DNA from: Desulfovibrio sp.
Lineage (GTDB): Bacteria > Desulfobacterota > Desulfovibrionia > Desulfovibrionales > Desulfovibrionaceae
NCBI GenBank assembly: GCA_031291035.1
Contig: JAISLI010000032.1
Span: forward strand, 1-42,430
DNA: 42,430 bases
Direction: 5' to 3'
Part shown: piece after piece, positions 16,990-25,500 of the stretch
Layout of the letters: every line of letters begins with the position of its first letter
Position numbering within the stretch: position 1 is the first letter of the stretch
Translations under genes and position numbers: made by a program
The notes under the pieces: generated by a model
What the model saw: only the letters and a program-made list of their open reading frames with translations
What the model was told of the DNA's origin: nothing
Database searches by the model: none

Positions 16990-17226
16990 CTCCCGGCGGC
17001 GGCAATACGGCGCAAAAATATTCGCGCAGCTTTTGAAAACGGATGCGTGCGCGGCAAGATAATGCTTTGCCCGGTGGCGCATACCGGGGTTGTCAATGCG
17101 CGAAACGGGATATGCTCCGGCTTCGGCCCGCCAGGCTGTGGGGTACGCAAAAAATACGTCAACATTTTTTGCCGGGTTGCCGGGCGCGGCAAGCCAGTTG
17201 TCTTTATTGCAGTAGTCTGTAGGCAT
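16990..17226 (-). pseudogene. Truncated DUF3089 alpha/beta-hydrolase remnant
   Basis: Read on the minus strand from 17226, about 79 residues fit the N-terminus of DUF3089 lipase/esterase-like proteins: DYCNKDNWLAAPGNPAKNVD then VFFAYPTAW, RIDNPGM, ASVFKSCANIFAPYCRR. The family normally continues with a long catalytic part including a GHSQG serine motif. Here the similarity stops, and the frame runs on to 16834 over the end of the glycosyltransferase gene without it. It lies between the glycan locus and the tRNA gene, consistent with an ancestral gene cut by arrival of the locus. The rest of the 16887-16989 gap shows nothing recognisable. Confidence 0.6.
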
Positions 17227-17266
17227 TGCCGCTTCACCCCGTGTGAATGCAACTGTTTGTCGAATT

Positions 17267-17297
17267 AAAAAAGGGCTGTCTGTTTTTCAGGCAACCC
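17267..17297 (-). terminator. Rho-independent terminator of tRNA-Pro
   Basis: On the minus strand, just after the tRNA CCA end, GGGTTGCCTG pairs with CAGACAGCCC (one mismatch) around an AAAAA loop and is followed by six T. Placement and structure fit a tRNA gene terminator. Confidence 0.8.
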
Positions 17298-17308
17298 TCC
17301 ATCTTTTC

Positions 17309-17386
17309 TGGTCGGGATGGCGCGATTTGAACGCGCGGCCTCAGCGTCCCGAACGCTGCGCTCTAGCCAAGCTGAGCCACATCCCG
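17309..17386 (-). tRNA. tRNA-Pro (anticodon CGG)
   Basis: The 78-base minus-strand gene folds as a cloverleaf. The acceptor stem is CGGGATG with CATCCCG, then A and an encoded CCA. The anticodon arm CAGCG-TTCGGGA-CGCTG gives anticodon CGG (codon CCG). The T arm is GCGCG-TTCAAAT-CGCGC. tRNA genes are common integration sites, and this one borders the glycan locus, but no repeated 3' end is seen elsewhere in the window. Confidence 0.93.
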
Positions 17387-17396
17387 TGGAGTAAAG

Positions 17397-17425
17397 CGTA
17401 TATGCCGTATGCAAAAAATCCGCAA
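17397..17425 (-). promoter_or_regulatory. Probable sigma70 promoter of tRNA-Pro
   Basis: Minus strand: TTGCGG (17425-17420), 17-base spacer, TATACG (17402-17397), ending 10 bases before the tRNA 5' end. It is divergent from the che promoter, with the two -35 boxes about 14 bases apart. Confidence 0.5.
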
Positions 17426-17439
17426 GAATTTTTTTTTGT

Positions 17440-17468
17440 TTGTCAAAATTAACCGGTTAGTGTATATT
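17440..17468 (+). promoter_or_regulatory. sigma70-type promoter of the chemotaxis operon
   Basis: TTGTCA (17440-17445), a 17-base spacer and TATATT (17463-17468) form a near-consensus promoter 64 bases upstream of the cheB ATG. Confidence 0.7.
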
Positions 17469-17532
17469 CATCTGCAACAAGGGGCAGAGACTTCAGGAAA
17501 GTGGATAATTCATTCTGGAGTGAAGAGATGTT

Positions 17533-18600
17533 ATGATTCGCGTTCTTGTTGTGGATGATTCCACATTCATGCGTACCTCGCTAGTTTCATTGCTTGAAGA
17601 GGATCCGGATATCAAGGTGGTGGGCACTGCTGTTGACGGTCAGGACGCTCTTAAAAAAGTCGTCGCTCTGGATCCTGACGTGATGACGCTTGATGTGGAG
17701 ATGCCCAGACTGGACGGTCTTGCGACATTGCAGGAAGTGATGAAAACCAACCCGTTGCCGGTTCTCATGGCCAGCGCCTTGACGGAGGACGGGGCGCACA
17801 GCACTTTCAAGGCTCTTGAATACGGCGCGCTGGATTTTATCCCCAAGACAATGCGCAATGACCGGGACGCGTTCGGCAAAGAATTGCGACATAAAGTCAA
17901 AGCAATTTCGAGGAAAAAGTCCCTTGTCAGGCTCAGGTTTCAACGTCTGAAACTGCAACACGGTTCATCCGCGCAGCCTTCCGCCCCGGCAGCGCAAACG
18001 GGCGCGCCGCTTTCTCCCTGCAAGGGGCCGAGAGATCTGGTGGTCATCGGCGTTTCCACAGGTGGTCCGCCGGTTGTGCAAAAAATCCTCGCGGCCCTGC
18101 CGGAGAACTTGCCGGCCTGCATTTTGATCGCGCAGCACATGCCGGCTACATTTACCGGACCTTTTGCCAAACGTCTGGACGGATTGTGCAGACTTTCGGT
18201 GTCCGAAGCAGCGGACGGCGACAAATACAAAAAAGGACACGCGTATGTGTGCCCTGGCGGCAGACACATCGGCGTGCGCATGCGTGGACCGGTACCTGAA
18301 GTGACTGTGACTGAAGAGCCGCGCGAGGCGCTGTACAAGCCTTCGGTCAACGTGCTTATGGAAACGGCCGGCAGATGCATGGGGGGGCGTACCCTAGGCG
18401 TTATGTTGACAGGTATGGGGTCTGACGGGTGCGAAGGCGCGAAAGTGCTCAGAAAAATGGGCGGGTGCCTTGTCGCCCAAAGCGAGGCATCGTGCGTTGT
18501 CTACGGCATGCCGAAAGCCGTCGTGGACGAAGGTCTTGTCAACCAGATTCTTGATATCGAAGATATCGCCCAGGCGATTGTTGCCGTTGTTAAAGGCTGA
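17533..18600 (+). CDS. cheB: Chemotaxis protein-glutamate methylesterase CheB
   Basis: A 355-residue response-regulator methylesterase that demethylates (and can deamidate) glutamates of chemoreceptors to adapt the signal. The receiver domain (1-about 125) has VLVVDDS, the phosphoacceptor Asp54 in TLDVEMP and Lys106 in FIPKT. After a linker rich in Ala, Pro and Ser, the catalytic domain (about 165-353) has Ser175 in VIGVSTGGP, His202 in AQHMP and Asp298 in LTGMGSDG, the complete Ser-His-Asp triad. First gene of the che operon, with GGAG at 17517-17520 upstream. Confidence 0.96.
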   Translation: MIRVLVVDDSTFMRTSLVSLLEEDPDIKVVGTAVDGQDALKKVVALDPDVMTLDVEMPRLDGLATLQEVMKTNPLPVLMASALTEDGAHSTFKALEYGALDFIPKTMRNDRDAFGKELRHKVKAISRKKSLVRLRFQRLKLQHGSSAQPSAPAAQTGAPLSPCKGPRDLVVIGVSTGGPPVVQKILAALPENLPACILIAQHMPATFTGPFAKRLDGLCRLSVSEAADGDKYKKGHAYVCPGGRHIGVRMRGPVPEVTVTEEPREALYKPSVNVLMETAGRCMGGRTLGVMLTGMGSDGCEGAKVLRKMGGCLVAQSEASCVVYGMPKAVVDEGLVNQILDIEDIAQAIVAVVKG

Positions 18601-18631
18601 TTTCATTTTTTTGCAGGAGCGAAGCCCCGTT

Positions 18632-20569
18632 ATGGATATGGAAAATCTCCTTCCGGATGCAGTCGGCATTCTCGAAGGCATACAATCGGACGATAACGAT
18701 ACTGTCCGCAGCGCGGCATTCAGCGCCGGTGACGCTGGACTGCGGGAAGCGATTCCCCTGCTTGTCGAAAAAATCAAAAGCGAGAATATCGGCGTTCAGG
18801 AGGCGGTGGAATACGCCCTGCGGAAGTTGCGCGGCCCTGAAGCGGTTGACGGGCTTCTGCCGCTGCTCCGTGTTGACGATGCCCCCGTTCGCAATGTGGC
18901 CATGGATATTTTGCGCGAAATTGCCCTGGACAATTTTGAGAGCATCCGCGCATACCTCCACGACAACGATCCGGATATCAGAATATTCATCGCGGATATT
19001 CTCGGATGCTGCCGCAGCTACAGGGCCGCCATACTGCTTGGCGATTCGCTTCTGAAAGATCCCGAAGTCAATGTCCGCTATCAGGCCGCCTCAAGTCTGG
19101 GAAAATTGTCCTTTCCGGAGTCTGTGCCCGTTCTCTGTCAAGCCATGCACGATGAGGAGTGGGTGCAATTCTCCGTTATTGATTCCTTGTCGAAGATTGG
19201 CGACCCTGCCGCCATGAACGCCCTGATACAGATTCTCCCCCATTCCACTCCTCTTGTCAGCGCGGCCGTTATAGACGCTGTCGGCAACCTGGGCGACATA
19301 AAAGTTGTCCCCATGCTCACCAGCGCGATGGAAAACGTCAATGGGGCGTTGCGTCACAAGATTGTCAAAGCCATCGTGCAGATTCTGCGGGAGCGTTCCC
19401 TTGCCATGCTGAATCCAAAAACACGTGAGCGTCTCCGTGTTTATATGCTGGAAGCCCTGGAAGACAATGACGAGGACATCTTGCTGCCTGTCCTGCGGGG
19501 ACTCGGCGCCATCGGCAGAGGGGAGGACAGCGGCGCACTGCTCCGGTTCGCCGCGAATCTTGATCCCGAAACGCAGGCCGGCATTTATGACGCGGCCGTC
19601 AACGCCATAGCCGCAATAGGCTACAACGCCGCCGTGCGTGAGGCTTTATGCGGCGAGGACGAAGGGCAGGCCGCCGTGGCTATGGAGACCTGCAAGCGTA
19701 CCGCCGGCAGCGGCTATGTGGATGACCTGAAAGGCATTTTCTGGCGGCTGAACCTGGACATGCAGCGGATGGCTTCCTTTGTCGTGGCCCAGCGCGGCGC
19801 GGCCGAAGATATGCCCTTCTTCGCGTCAATCGTGGAAAAAACCCGGGATGCTGAATTATTGAAGAATGCGCTGTTTTTTTTCGGGAATCAGCACGGTTGC
19901 GCGGATGCGGAGGCCATTGTTTTCGCGCAGCTTGACCACAGCTATCAAGACGTCAAGGAAACGGCTCTGGAGGCGTGCATCAATCTCCACAGCCCGACCC
20001 TGAATGAACATTTCAAGGAACGCCTTGGCGATCCGGATCCCATGCAGCGCATGATGGCTGTGTATGCCCTTGGCCGTTACGACGTCCCGGAAAATATTGC
20101 TGAAATCACAAACTCCCTGAAAGATGAAGACCCCCGTGTCCGGCAGGTGGCCGTTGAGGCATTTCTCAATCTCGGCGCGGACGCCGAGCAGTTTCTGACG
20201 CCGCTTCTGCCGTGTCTTTTTGACGAAGACAAGGATGTGCGCGTGGCTTTGGTGGATCTGCTCGGACATATCGGAACGCAGGCGGTTGTGAGGCATCTGG
20301 GCGTCGCGCTTGAGGACGGGAACGAATGGGTCCGCATACGCGCCATTGAGGCCTTGGGACTGCACAGAATCATTGAGGCCGTGCCCACTCTGTCGCAAAT
20401 GCTGGAGACGGCAAGCCCCATGGTGTCCTTCAAAATTATTGAAACGCTTGGCAGAATGGGAGGAAATGCAGCTTTCAGCGTACTCATGAGCCTGACGACC
20501 CATGAAGACCCGGAAATCCAGCACGCCGCCGCCGAAGCCTTAAAAATTATTCAGGCTGATGAGGAGTAG
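18632..20569 (+). CDS. HEAT-repeat protein of the chemotaxis operon
   Basis: A 645-residue protein made almost wholly of HEAT-like alpha-helical repeats, each about 30-37 residues with the pattern LGD-x-VR-x-A-AL-xLG (for example DPEVNVRYQAASSLGKL, DPRVRQVAVEAFLNLG, EDGNEWVRIRAIEALG, THEDPEIQHAAAEALK). No enzyme domain or signal peptide is seen, so it is probably a cytoplasmic scaffold that binds Che proteins. It sits between cheB and cheR, 31 bases after cheB and 3 bases before cheR, so its product is probably made with them. ATG 18632 follows CAGGAGC; a longer frame from 18470 overlaps cheB and is rejected. Similar genes are known in Desulfovibrio che operons, but their function is to my knowledge undefined. 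Confidence 0.85.
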   Translation: MDMENLLPDAVGILEGIQSDDNDTVRSAAFSAGDAGLREAIPLLVEKIKSENIGVQEAVEYALRKLRGPEAVDGLLPLLRVDDAPVRNVAMDILREIALDNFESIRAYLHDNDPDIRIFIADILGCCRSYRAAILLGDSLLKDPEVNVRYQAASSLGKLSFPESVPVLCQAMHDEEWVQFSVIDSLSKIGDPAAMNALIQILPHSTPLVSAAVIDAVGNLGDIKVVPMLTSAMENVNGALRHKIVKAIVQILRERSLAMLNPKTRERLRVYMLEALEDNDEDILLPVLRGLGAIGRGEDSGALLRFAANLDPETQAGIYDAAVNAIAAIGYNAAVREALCGEDEGQAAVAMETCKRTAGSGYVDDLKGIFWRLNLDMQRMASFVVAQRGAAEDMPFFASIVEKTRDAELLKNALFFFGNQHGCADAEAIVFAQLDHSYQDVKETALEACINLHSPTLNEHFKERLGDPDPMQRMMAVYALGRYDVPENIAEITNSLKDEDPRVRQVAVEAFLNLGADAEQFLTPLLPCLFDEDKDVRVALVDLLGHIGTQAVVRHLGVALEDGNEWVRIRAIEALGLHRIIEAVPTLSQMLETASPMVSFKIIETLGRMGGNAAFSVLMSLTTHEDPEIQHAAAEALKIIQADEE

Positions 20570-20572
20570 TCT

Positions 20573-21994
20573 ATGACGACGCCGGTCTTTCGCCCTGGAG
20601 CCCCCCCCTTGAAAAATGAGGAGCATGTGTCTTCTTCAGACTCTTCTCCGGTTGCCGGCGCGCAACACGTTCAAAAAACATCTGTCGGCGCATCCGCGGC
20701 AGGGGGGCCGGTCCCCGCAGGCGCGAGACCTTCCGTGCCCGGCGCGGCGTCTGCGGATTCTTTGGCGGGCCAGCGGCAAGCCGTATCCTCGAAGGCAAAC
20801 GCGGCCCCGTCTTTTGGAACCGGCGCGCGGGTATCTCCTTCCTCTCCGTTCGCAACGGGCCCGCAAGCGCAGCCGTTGTGGAACAAACCCCCGGTATCTC
20901 CGTTCAGCCGCGCCACGCTGCCTCCCGCAAATCCCGTCAGGCCCGCGTCCGTATCGCCGGGATTCCCCCAGCGTACCCCGGCATCCACGGCGACCACATC
21001 CGCAACGGCGTGGCCGGCGACAGCCCCACGTCCGTCGGCATTTCTCAAAAGACCGCCGGTTCCCGGCGCGCAGCCGCCCCCCCCCCTGTCAACACCGCGG
21101 ACGCTGCTTCAGCCCCCTCCGGCAGGCGCCGGAGCCGCCTCGCCTTTTCGGAAAGATTTGCGTGTCAGCGATGAAGAATTCATACAGCTCAGAGACTTTA
21201 TTTATCAGCAGTGCGGCATCTTCATAGCGGAGAACCGCAAATATCTTATTGAAAATCGTCTTTCCAGCCGCATCAAGGAACTGAATCTCAAAAGTTATAA
21301 TGAATATTATAACTTCCTCCGCTTTGACGTTTCGCGCAAAACCGAACTGAACAAACTTTTTGAGGTCGTCACGACCAATGAAACCAGTTTTTACAGAAAC
21401 CCTCCGCAGCTGGAAGTTTTTCAGAACATCGTTCTGACGGATATTGTCGAGAAGTGCCGCAAGGCGGGGCGCAAACGTTTACGTTTGTGGTCAGCCGGTT
21501 GTTCCACGGGCGAAGAACCTTACACCCTGGCCATTATTCTGCATGAAGTGCTCAAAGGCGATATGGCCGCCTGGGATATCAAGATCACGGCAAACGATCT
21601 TTCCGATGCCGTGCTCAACGCGGCGCGGCGCGGCATTTACAGCGAATACGCCTTGCGTACGACGCCGCCCGAAATTGTTTCGGCCTACTTCACCAAAGAC
21701 GGCAATACATACAGGGTTAACGAATCGCTGAAGAGGATTGTGGCCTTCGGGCAGATCAACCTGAACGACAAGGAACATCTCAAACGGGTGGAGAGATCCC
21801 AGATTGTTTTTTGTCGAAACGTGATTATCTATTTTGATGACGACATGAAACGCCGCGTCATCAACGCCTATTACGACAATCTTGAGCCGGATGGCGTGCT
21901 CCTTATAGGACATTCTGAATCATTGCACAATATTACAAGAGCCTTTCAGCTTGAGCAGTACAAGGGGACCATAGTGTACAGGAAAAAGGTTTGA
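20573..21994 (+). CDS. cheR: CheR methyltransferase with long Pro/Ala-rich N-terminal extension
   Basis: A 473-residue protein. The C-terminal part (about 197-473) is a standard CheR: the alpha-helical N-domain (SDEEFIQLRDFIYQQCGIF, LIENRLSSRIKELNL) then the SAM-binding domain with VVTTNETSFYRNP, LWSAGCSTGEEPYTLAI, ITANDLSDAVLNAARRG and IVFCRNVIIYFD. It uses SAM to methylate receptor glutamates, opposing CheB. The first 196 residues are low-complexity Pro, Ala, Ser and Thr sequence with several PP and RPP motifs, not found in typical CheR (about 280 residues). It is probably a disordered tether. In phase with the operon, 3 bases after the HEAT gene. Confidence 0.94.
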   Translation: MTTPVFRPGAPPLKNEEHVSSSDSSPVAGAQHVQKTSVGASAAGGPVPAGARPSVPGAASADSLAGQRQAVSSKANAAPSFGTGARVSPSSPFATGPQAQPLWNKPPVSPFSRATLPPANPVRPASVSPGFPQRTPASTATTSATAWPATAPRPSAFLKRPPVPGAQPPPPLSTPRTLLQPPPAGAGAASPFRKDLRVSDEEFIQLRDFIYQQCGIFIAENRKYLIENRLSSRIKELNLKSYNEYYNFLRFDVSRKTELNKLFEVVTTNETSFYRNPPQLEVFQNIVLTDIVEKCRKAGRKRLRLWSAGCSTGEEPYTLAIILHEVLKGDMAAWDIKITANDLSDAVLNAARRGIYSEYALRTTPPEIVSAYFTKDGNTYRVNESLKRIVAFGQINLNDKEHLKRVERSQIVFCRNVIIYFDDDMKRRVINAYYDNLEPDGVLLIGHSESLHNITRAFQLEQYKGTIVYRKKV

Positions 21995-22059
21995 CCTGTG
22001 TCTCCGGTATGGCGCGGGCCACATACGAAACGCCATGCGCGGCGACTTGCGGCATTCAC

Positions 22060-22120
22060 CCGGCTCCTGCCCGCCGGGACGGAGTCGGTCGGCGGATGGA
22101 GCCGGCTGTGGATTGAAACA
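22060..22120 (+). repeat. 61-bp dispersed palindromic repeat (copy 1, cheR-cheY gap)
   Basis: This unit is 59 of 61 bases identical to the reverse complement of 40445-40505. It ends with the arm GGAGCCGGCTGTGGATTG, whose inverted partner upstream (about 22054-22067) is degenerate here. It has a nested CCGCC/GGCGG stem. Untranslated; the REP-like structure may stabilise or attenuate the che mRNA. Confidence 0.8.
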
Positions 22121-22153
22121 CTTTCTGTAAGACTGTAAGCGCAGGAAAAAGTT

Positions 22154-22522
22154 ATGAGCAAACATATTCTCGTTGTCGATGACTCAAAAACAATCCGCAA
22201 TCTTGTAGCCTTTGTGCTCAAGGCTGAAGGTTTTAAGGTCAGCATGGCTGAAGACGGTCTGGACGCCATAGAGAAGCTCACAAATATCGGGTCGGTCGAT
22301 CTTATACTCTCGGATATCAATATGCCCCGCATGGACGGTTTTACTTTTATCAAAACCATCCGCCAGCAGGATGTCTATAAAGATATCCCCATCATAGTCC
22401 TTTCAACGGAGGGACAGGAACAGGATATCCAGAAAGGCATCAGCCTCGGCGCCAATCTGTATATGGTGAAACCCGCGCAACCTGAAAAAATGGTTCGCAA
22501 CATAAAGATGATTCTTGGCTAG
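22154..22522 (+). CDS. cheY: CheY-type response regulator
   Basis: A 122-residue stand-alone receiver domain. It has the acidic pocket VVDDS, phosphoacceptor Asp54 in LILSDINMPRMDG, Thr/Ser in IVLSTEG and Lys106 in YMVKPA. It would carry phosphate from CheA to the flagellar switch or act as a phosphate sink. It follows cheR by 159 bases containing the repeat. Its last codons carry the -35-like part of the sigma28 promoter that serves cheA. A second cheY occurs at 33249-33629 and is more like the switch-binding type. Confidence 0.93.
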   Translation: MSKHILVVDDSKTIRNLVAFVLKAEGFKVSMAEDGLDAIEKLTNIGSVDLILSDINMPRMDGFTFIKTIRQQDVYKDIPIIVLSTEGQEQDIQKGISLGANLYMVKPAQPEKMVRNIKMILG

Positions 22523-22529
22523 CCGATAA
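22503..22529 (+). promoter_or_regulatory. Consensus sigma28 (FliA) promoter before cheA
   Basis: TAAA (22503-22506), exactly 15 bases, then GCCGATAA (22522-22529) is a perfect match to the enterobacterial sigma28 consensus. It overlaps the cheY stop codon and lies 55 bases before the cheA ATG. FliA itself is encoded at 32435-33235. Confidence 0.8.
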
Positions 22530-22584
22530 GGAGGATAGTTTCTGAATTCGGGCAAGTATGCCCCCCATCATGCAAGGTACGGAT

Positions 22585-25500
22585 ATGAGCCAAGAATTTT
22601 TTGATCCGGAACTTTTCGCGGATTTTATCGCTGAGGCGAAAGAGCATCTCGAAACCATTGAGCCGAATTTGCTGGAGCTTGAAAAAGCTCCGACAAATCT
22701 CGCCCTGCTCAATGACATTTTCCGTCCCATGCATTCGCTCAAAGGCGCGTCGGGTTTTCTGGGCTTGAACCGCATCAATCAGCTCGCCCACAAGTCCGAA
22801 AATATTCTTGACGAGCTGCGTAAAGGCAGCATGGTGGTGACTTCCGAAATTATGGATGTCATTCTGGCCTCGACCGACGCCTTGCGGCAGATGATTGACA
22901 ATCTGGAGACAAGCAATGCGGAAGGCGATGTGGAAACCGAGCACATCATAGCCCAGATTGATGCCATCATGGCGGGGGAAAATTCTCCCGCCGCCCCCGT
23001 GTCAACGGCGGCTGAACAGACCGGGCCGGTTGCCGGACAAGCGGTGGAAACCGAAGCTCCGGCAGACCGCGAGGCCCCGTCCCCGGGGACTTCCGACGGC
23101 GCCGGAGCGGTCGAGGCGGAGGCGACAGCGCCGCCGCGCACCGCGGCGACGGAGGAGGCGCAGTCGTACGGAACCGGCGGGAGCGGGGAAATAAGCGCAA
23201 AAGAATGGATCGCTTCTCTGCCCCGGCTTGAGCCGTATGCCCTGGCCGCCTTTGGCGAAGGGCATCTGAAGGATTTTATAGACGAGTCTTCCGATATTAT
23301 AGAAAATCTCAATGATGGCCTGCTGAAACTGGAAGAAAATCCCACAGGCCAGGATGAACTCGTTCACGACATTTTCCGCTTTTTCCACAACATGAAGGGC
23401 AACAGCGGCATTATCGGCTACAACGAACTGAACGCGCTGACCCATGAGGCGGAAACCCTTCTGAACAATGTGCGCCAGGGAAAGATTGCCGCCAATCACG
23501 ATTTGATTGATCTGCTGCTGCTGGTTGTGGACACTCTGGAATCCTTGGTGCAGCATATCGACATTTCAGGAGGAGTGGCGAGTCCCTTTGATACGTCTCT
23601 GGTCATCAGGCAACTGCAGCAGGTTCTCAGCGGCGGACCCGTCGCCCTGCCGCAGGAGCTTCTGGCAGCCCAGCGGAACGACGGCACAGCAATGAAACCC
23701 GCCGGAGAGCAGTCCGCGGACAAAGCGGATGCTCCGTCTTCAGTCCGTCCTTCCGTTGTTCCGGTCATCATACCAGCCGGAACGGAGGGAGAGGATGCGG
23801 ACGTATTCCGCGTGACGGTGCGTCAACAGATGGAAATTATCCGCGCCGCTCTGGAGATGTTAAAACAGGATGGCGCCCACAAGGATTCCGTTGACGCGCT
23901 TTACCGTTGTCTTGTCGCCGTCAAGAACGCGTGCGCTTTTGTCGGTCAAACGGATATAAAGGTATATGCCGAACGGACCGCCGGCATAGTTGATCAGGGC
24001 CGCAAAAGCGGAATTGATTTCGCCATGATGGTGGACCTGCTGTCGCAGGAAGTGAGCATTATTGACGATATGGTGCAAAAAGCGCTGGCCGGAGGCCAAA
24101 TCGGGACGGCGTCACAGCCGGCTGGCGAAGATTCCGCGGCTCCGGCTGGAGCGGCGCCCCCGCCGCCGGCCCAGCCGGCTCCTCAGACCGCGGCGGCGCA
24201 GGCGGGCCCCGCCGGAGCGCGGCCCGCCGATTCAGGGCCGGAATCCGCTCATGAAACAAAATCCGGCGCCGGAGCAAAACCTGCCGGCGAGCGAATTCCG
24301 GCGGCAAAGGCCGCACCCTCCTCTCCCCCGGATGCGGGCAAGGCCAAAGCGGCCGCGCAAGACGCGCATAAAAGTTCCTCAACAATACGGGTGGACCACG
24401 AGCGGCTTGACCATCTCATGAACCTTATCGGTGAGCTTATTATCAACAGAAACCGCTATACCCTGATCGCCCGTTCGCTGGAAGATGATCACAATGTCGA
24501 CATAGCGCAGGTGGCCCAGAGCCTTTCAGAGACGACATACGCCATGGCGCGTATTTCCGACGATCTGCAGGACACCATCATGAAAGTCCGTATGGTTCCT
24601 GTTTCGTCCGTCTTCTCGCGCTTTCCGCGCCTTGTGCGTGACCTTTCCCGCAAAAGCGGCAAAGAGGTTGACCTGATCATGGAAGGCGAGGAAACCGAGC
24701 TTGACAAAAGCGTGGTGGAAGTCATCGGAGATCCTCTTGTCCATCTGATACGCAATTCGGTGGACCACGGCATTGAACCGGAATCCGAGCGCATTGCCGC
24801 CGGAAAACCCTCCAAAGGCAAGGTGACGTTGCGGGCCTTCCATAAAGGCAACTCCGTGGCCATTGAAATCGAAGACGACGGCAAGGGCATTGATCCGGAA
24901 AAAATGCGCGAGGTCGCGGTGCGCAAGGGCGTCATCACGCATGAGGAGGCTTCGCAGCTGGATGATCGCGAGGCCATGGAACTGATTTTTGCGCCAGGTT
25001 TTTCCTCCGCCGAAAAAATTACGGACATCTCCGGCCGTGGCGTCGGTATGGATGTCGTGCGCACCAATATCAAAAACCTTAAGGGCAGCGTGAACACCTA
25101 TTCTGAAGTGGGCAAGGGGACGCGTTTCACCCTGAGCCTGCCTTTGACGCTGGCCATCATTGATGCTCTGATGGTGAATGTTTCCGGTCAGATGTATGCC
25201 ATACCGCTGGATGCCGTTTCAGAGACGACAAAGATTGAAGCCGGGCGACTGACGGATGTCAAAGGCCGCAAGGCTGTTACGTTGCGCGGTGAAGTGCTTG
25301 GCATCGTTGAGCTTGCTGAAATGCTGGGCCTGCCCAGGGCGGAGGCTTTGCCGGAGGTGCTTTCGGTAGTCGTCATCCATGACAATGAACGCCGGCTTGG
25401 CCTTGTGGTTGACCGTCTGCTCGAACGCCAGGAAATCGTCATCAAACCTTTGGGCGCCTATCTTGGAGACCTGAAAGGCATATCCGGGGCCACCATCATG

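Noticed and set aside
17309-17386. Phage or integrative-element attachment site at tRNA-Pro
   Set aside because: No integrase gene and no second copy of the tRNA 3' end in the window; only the island-edge idea is kept.
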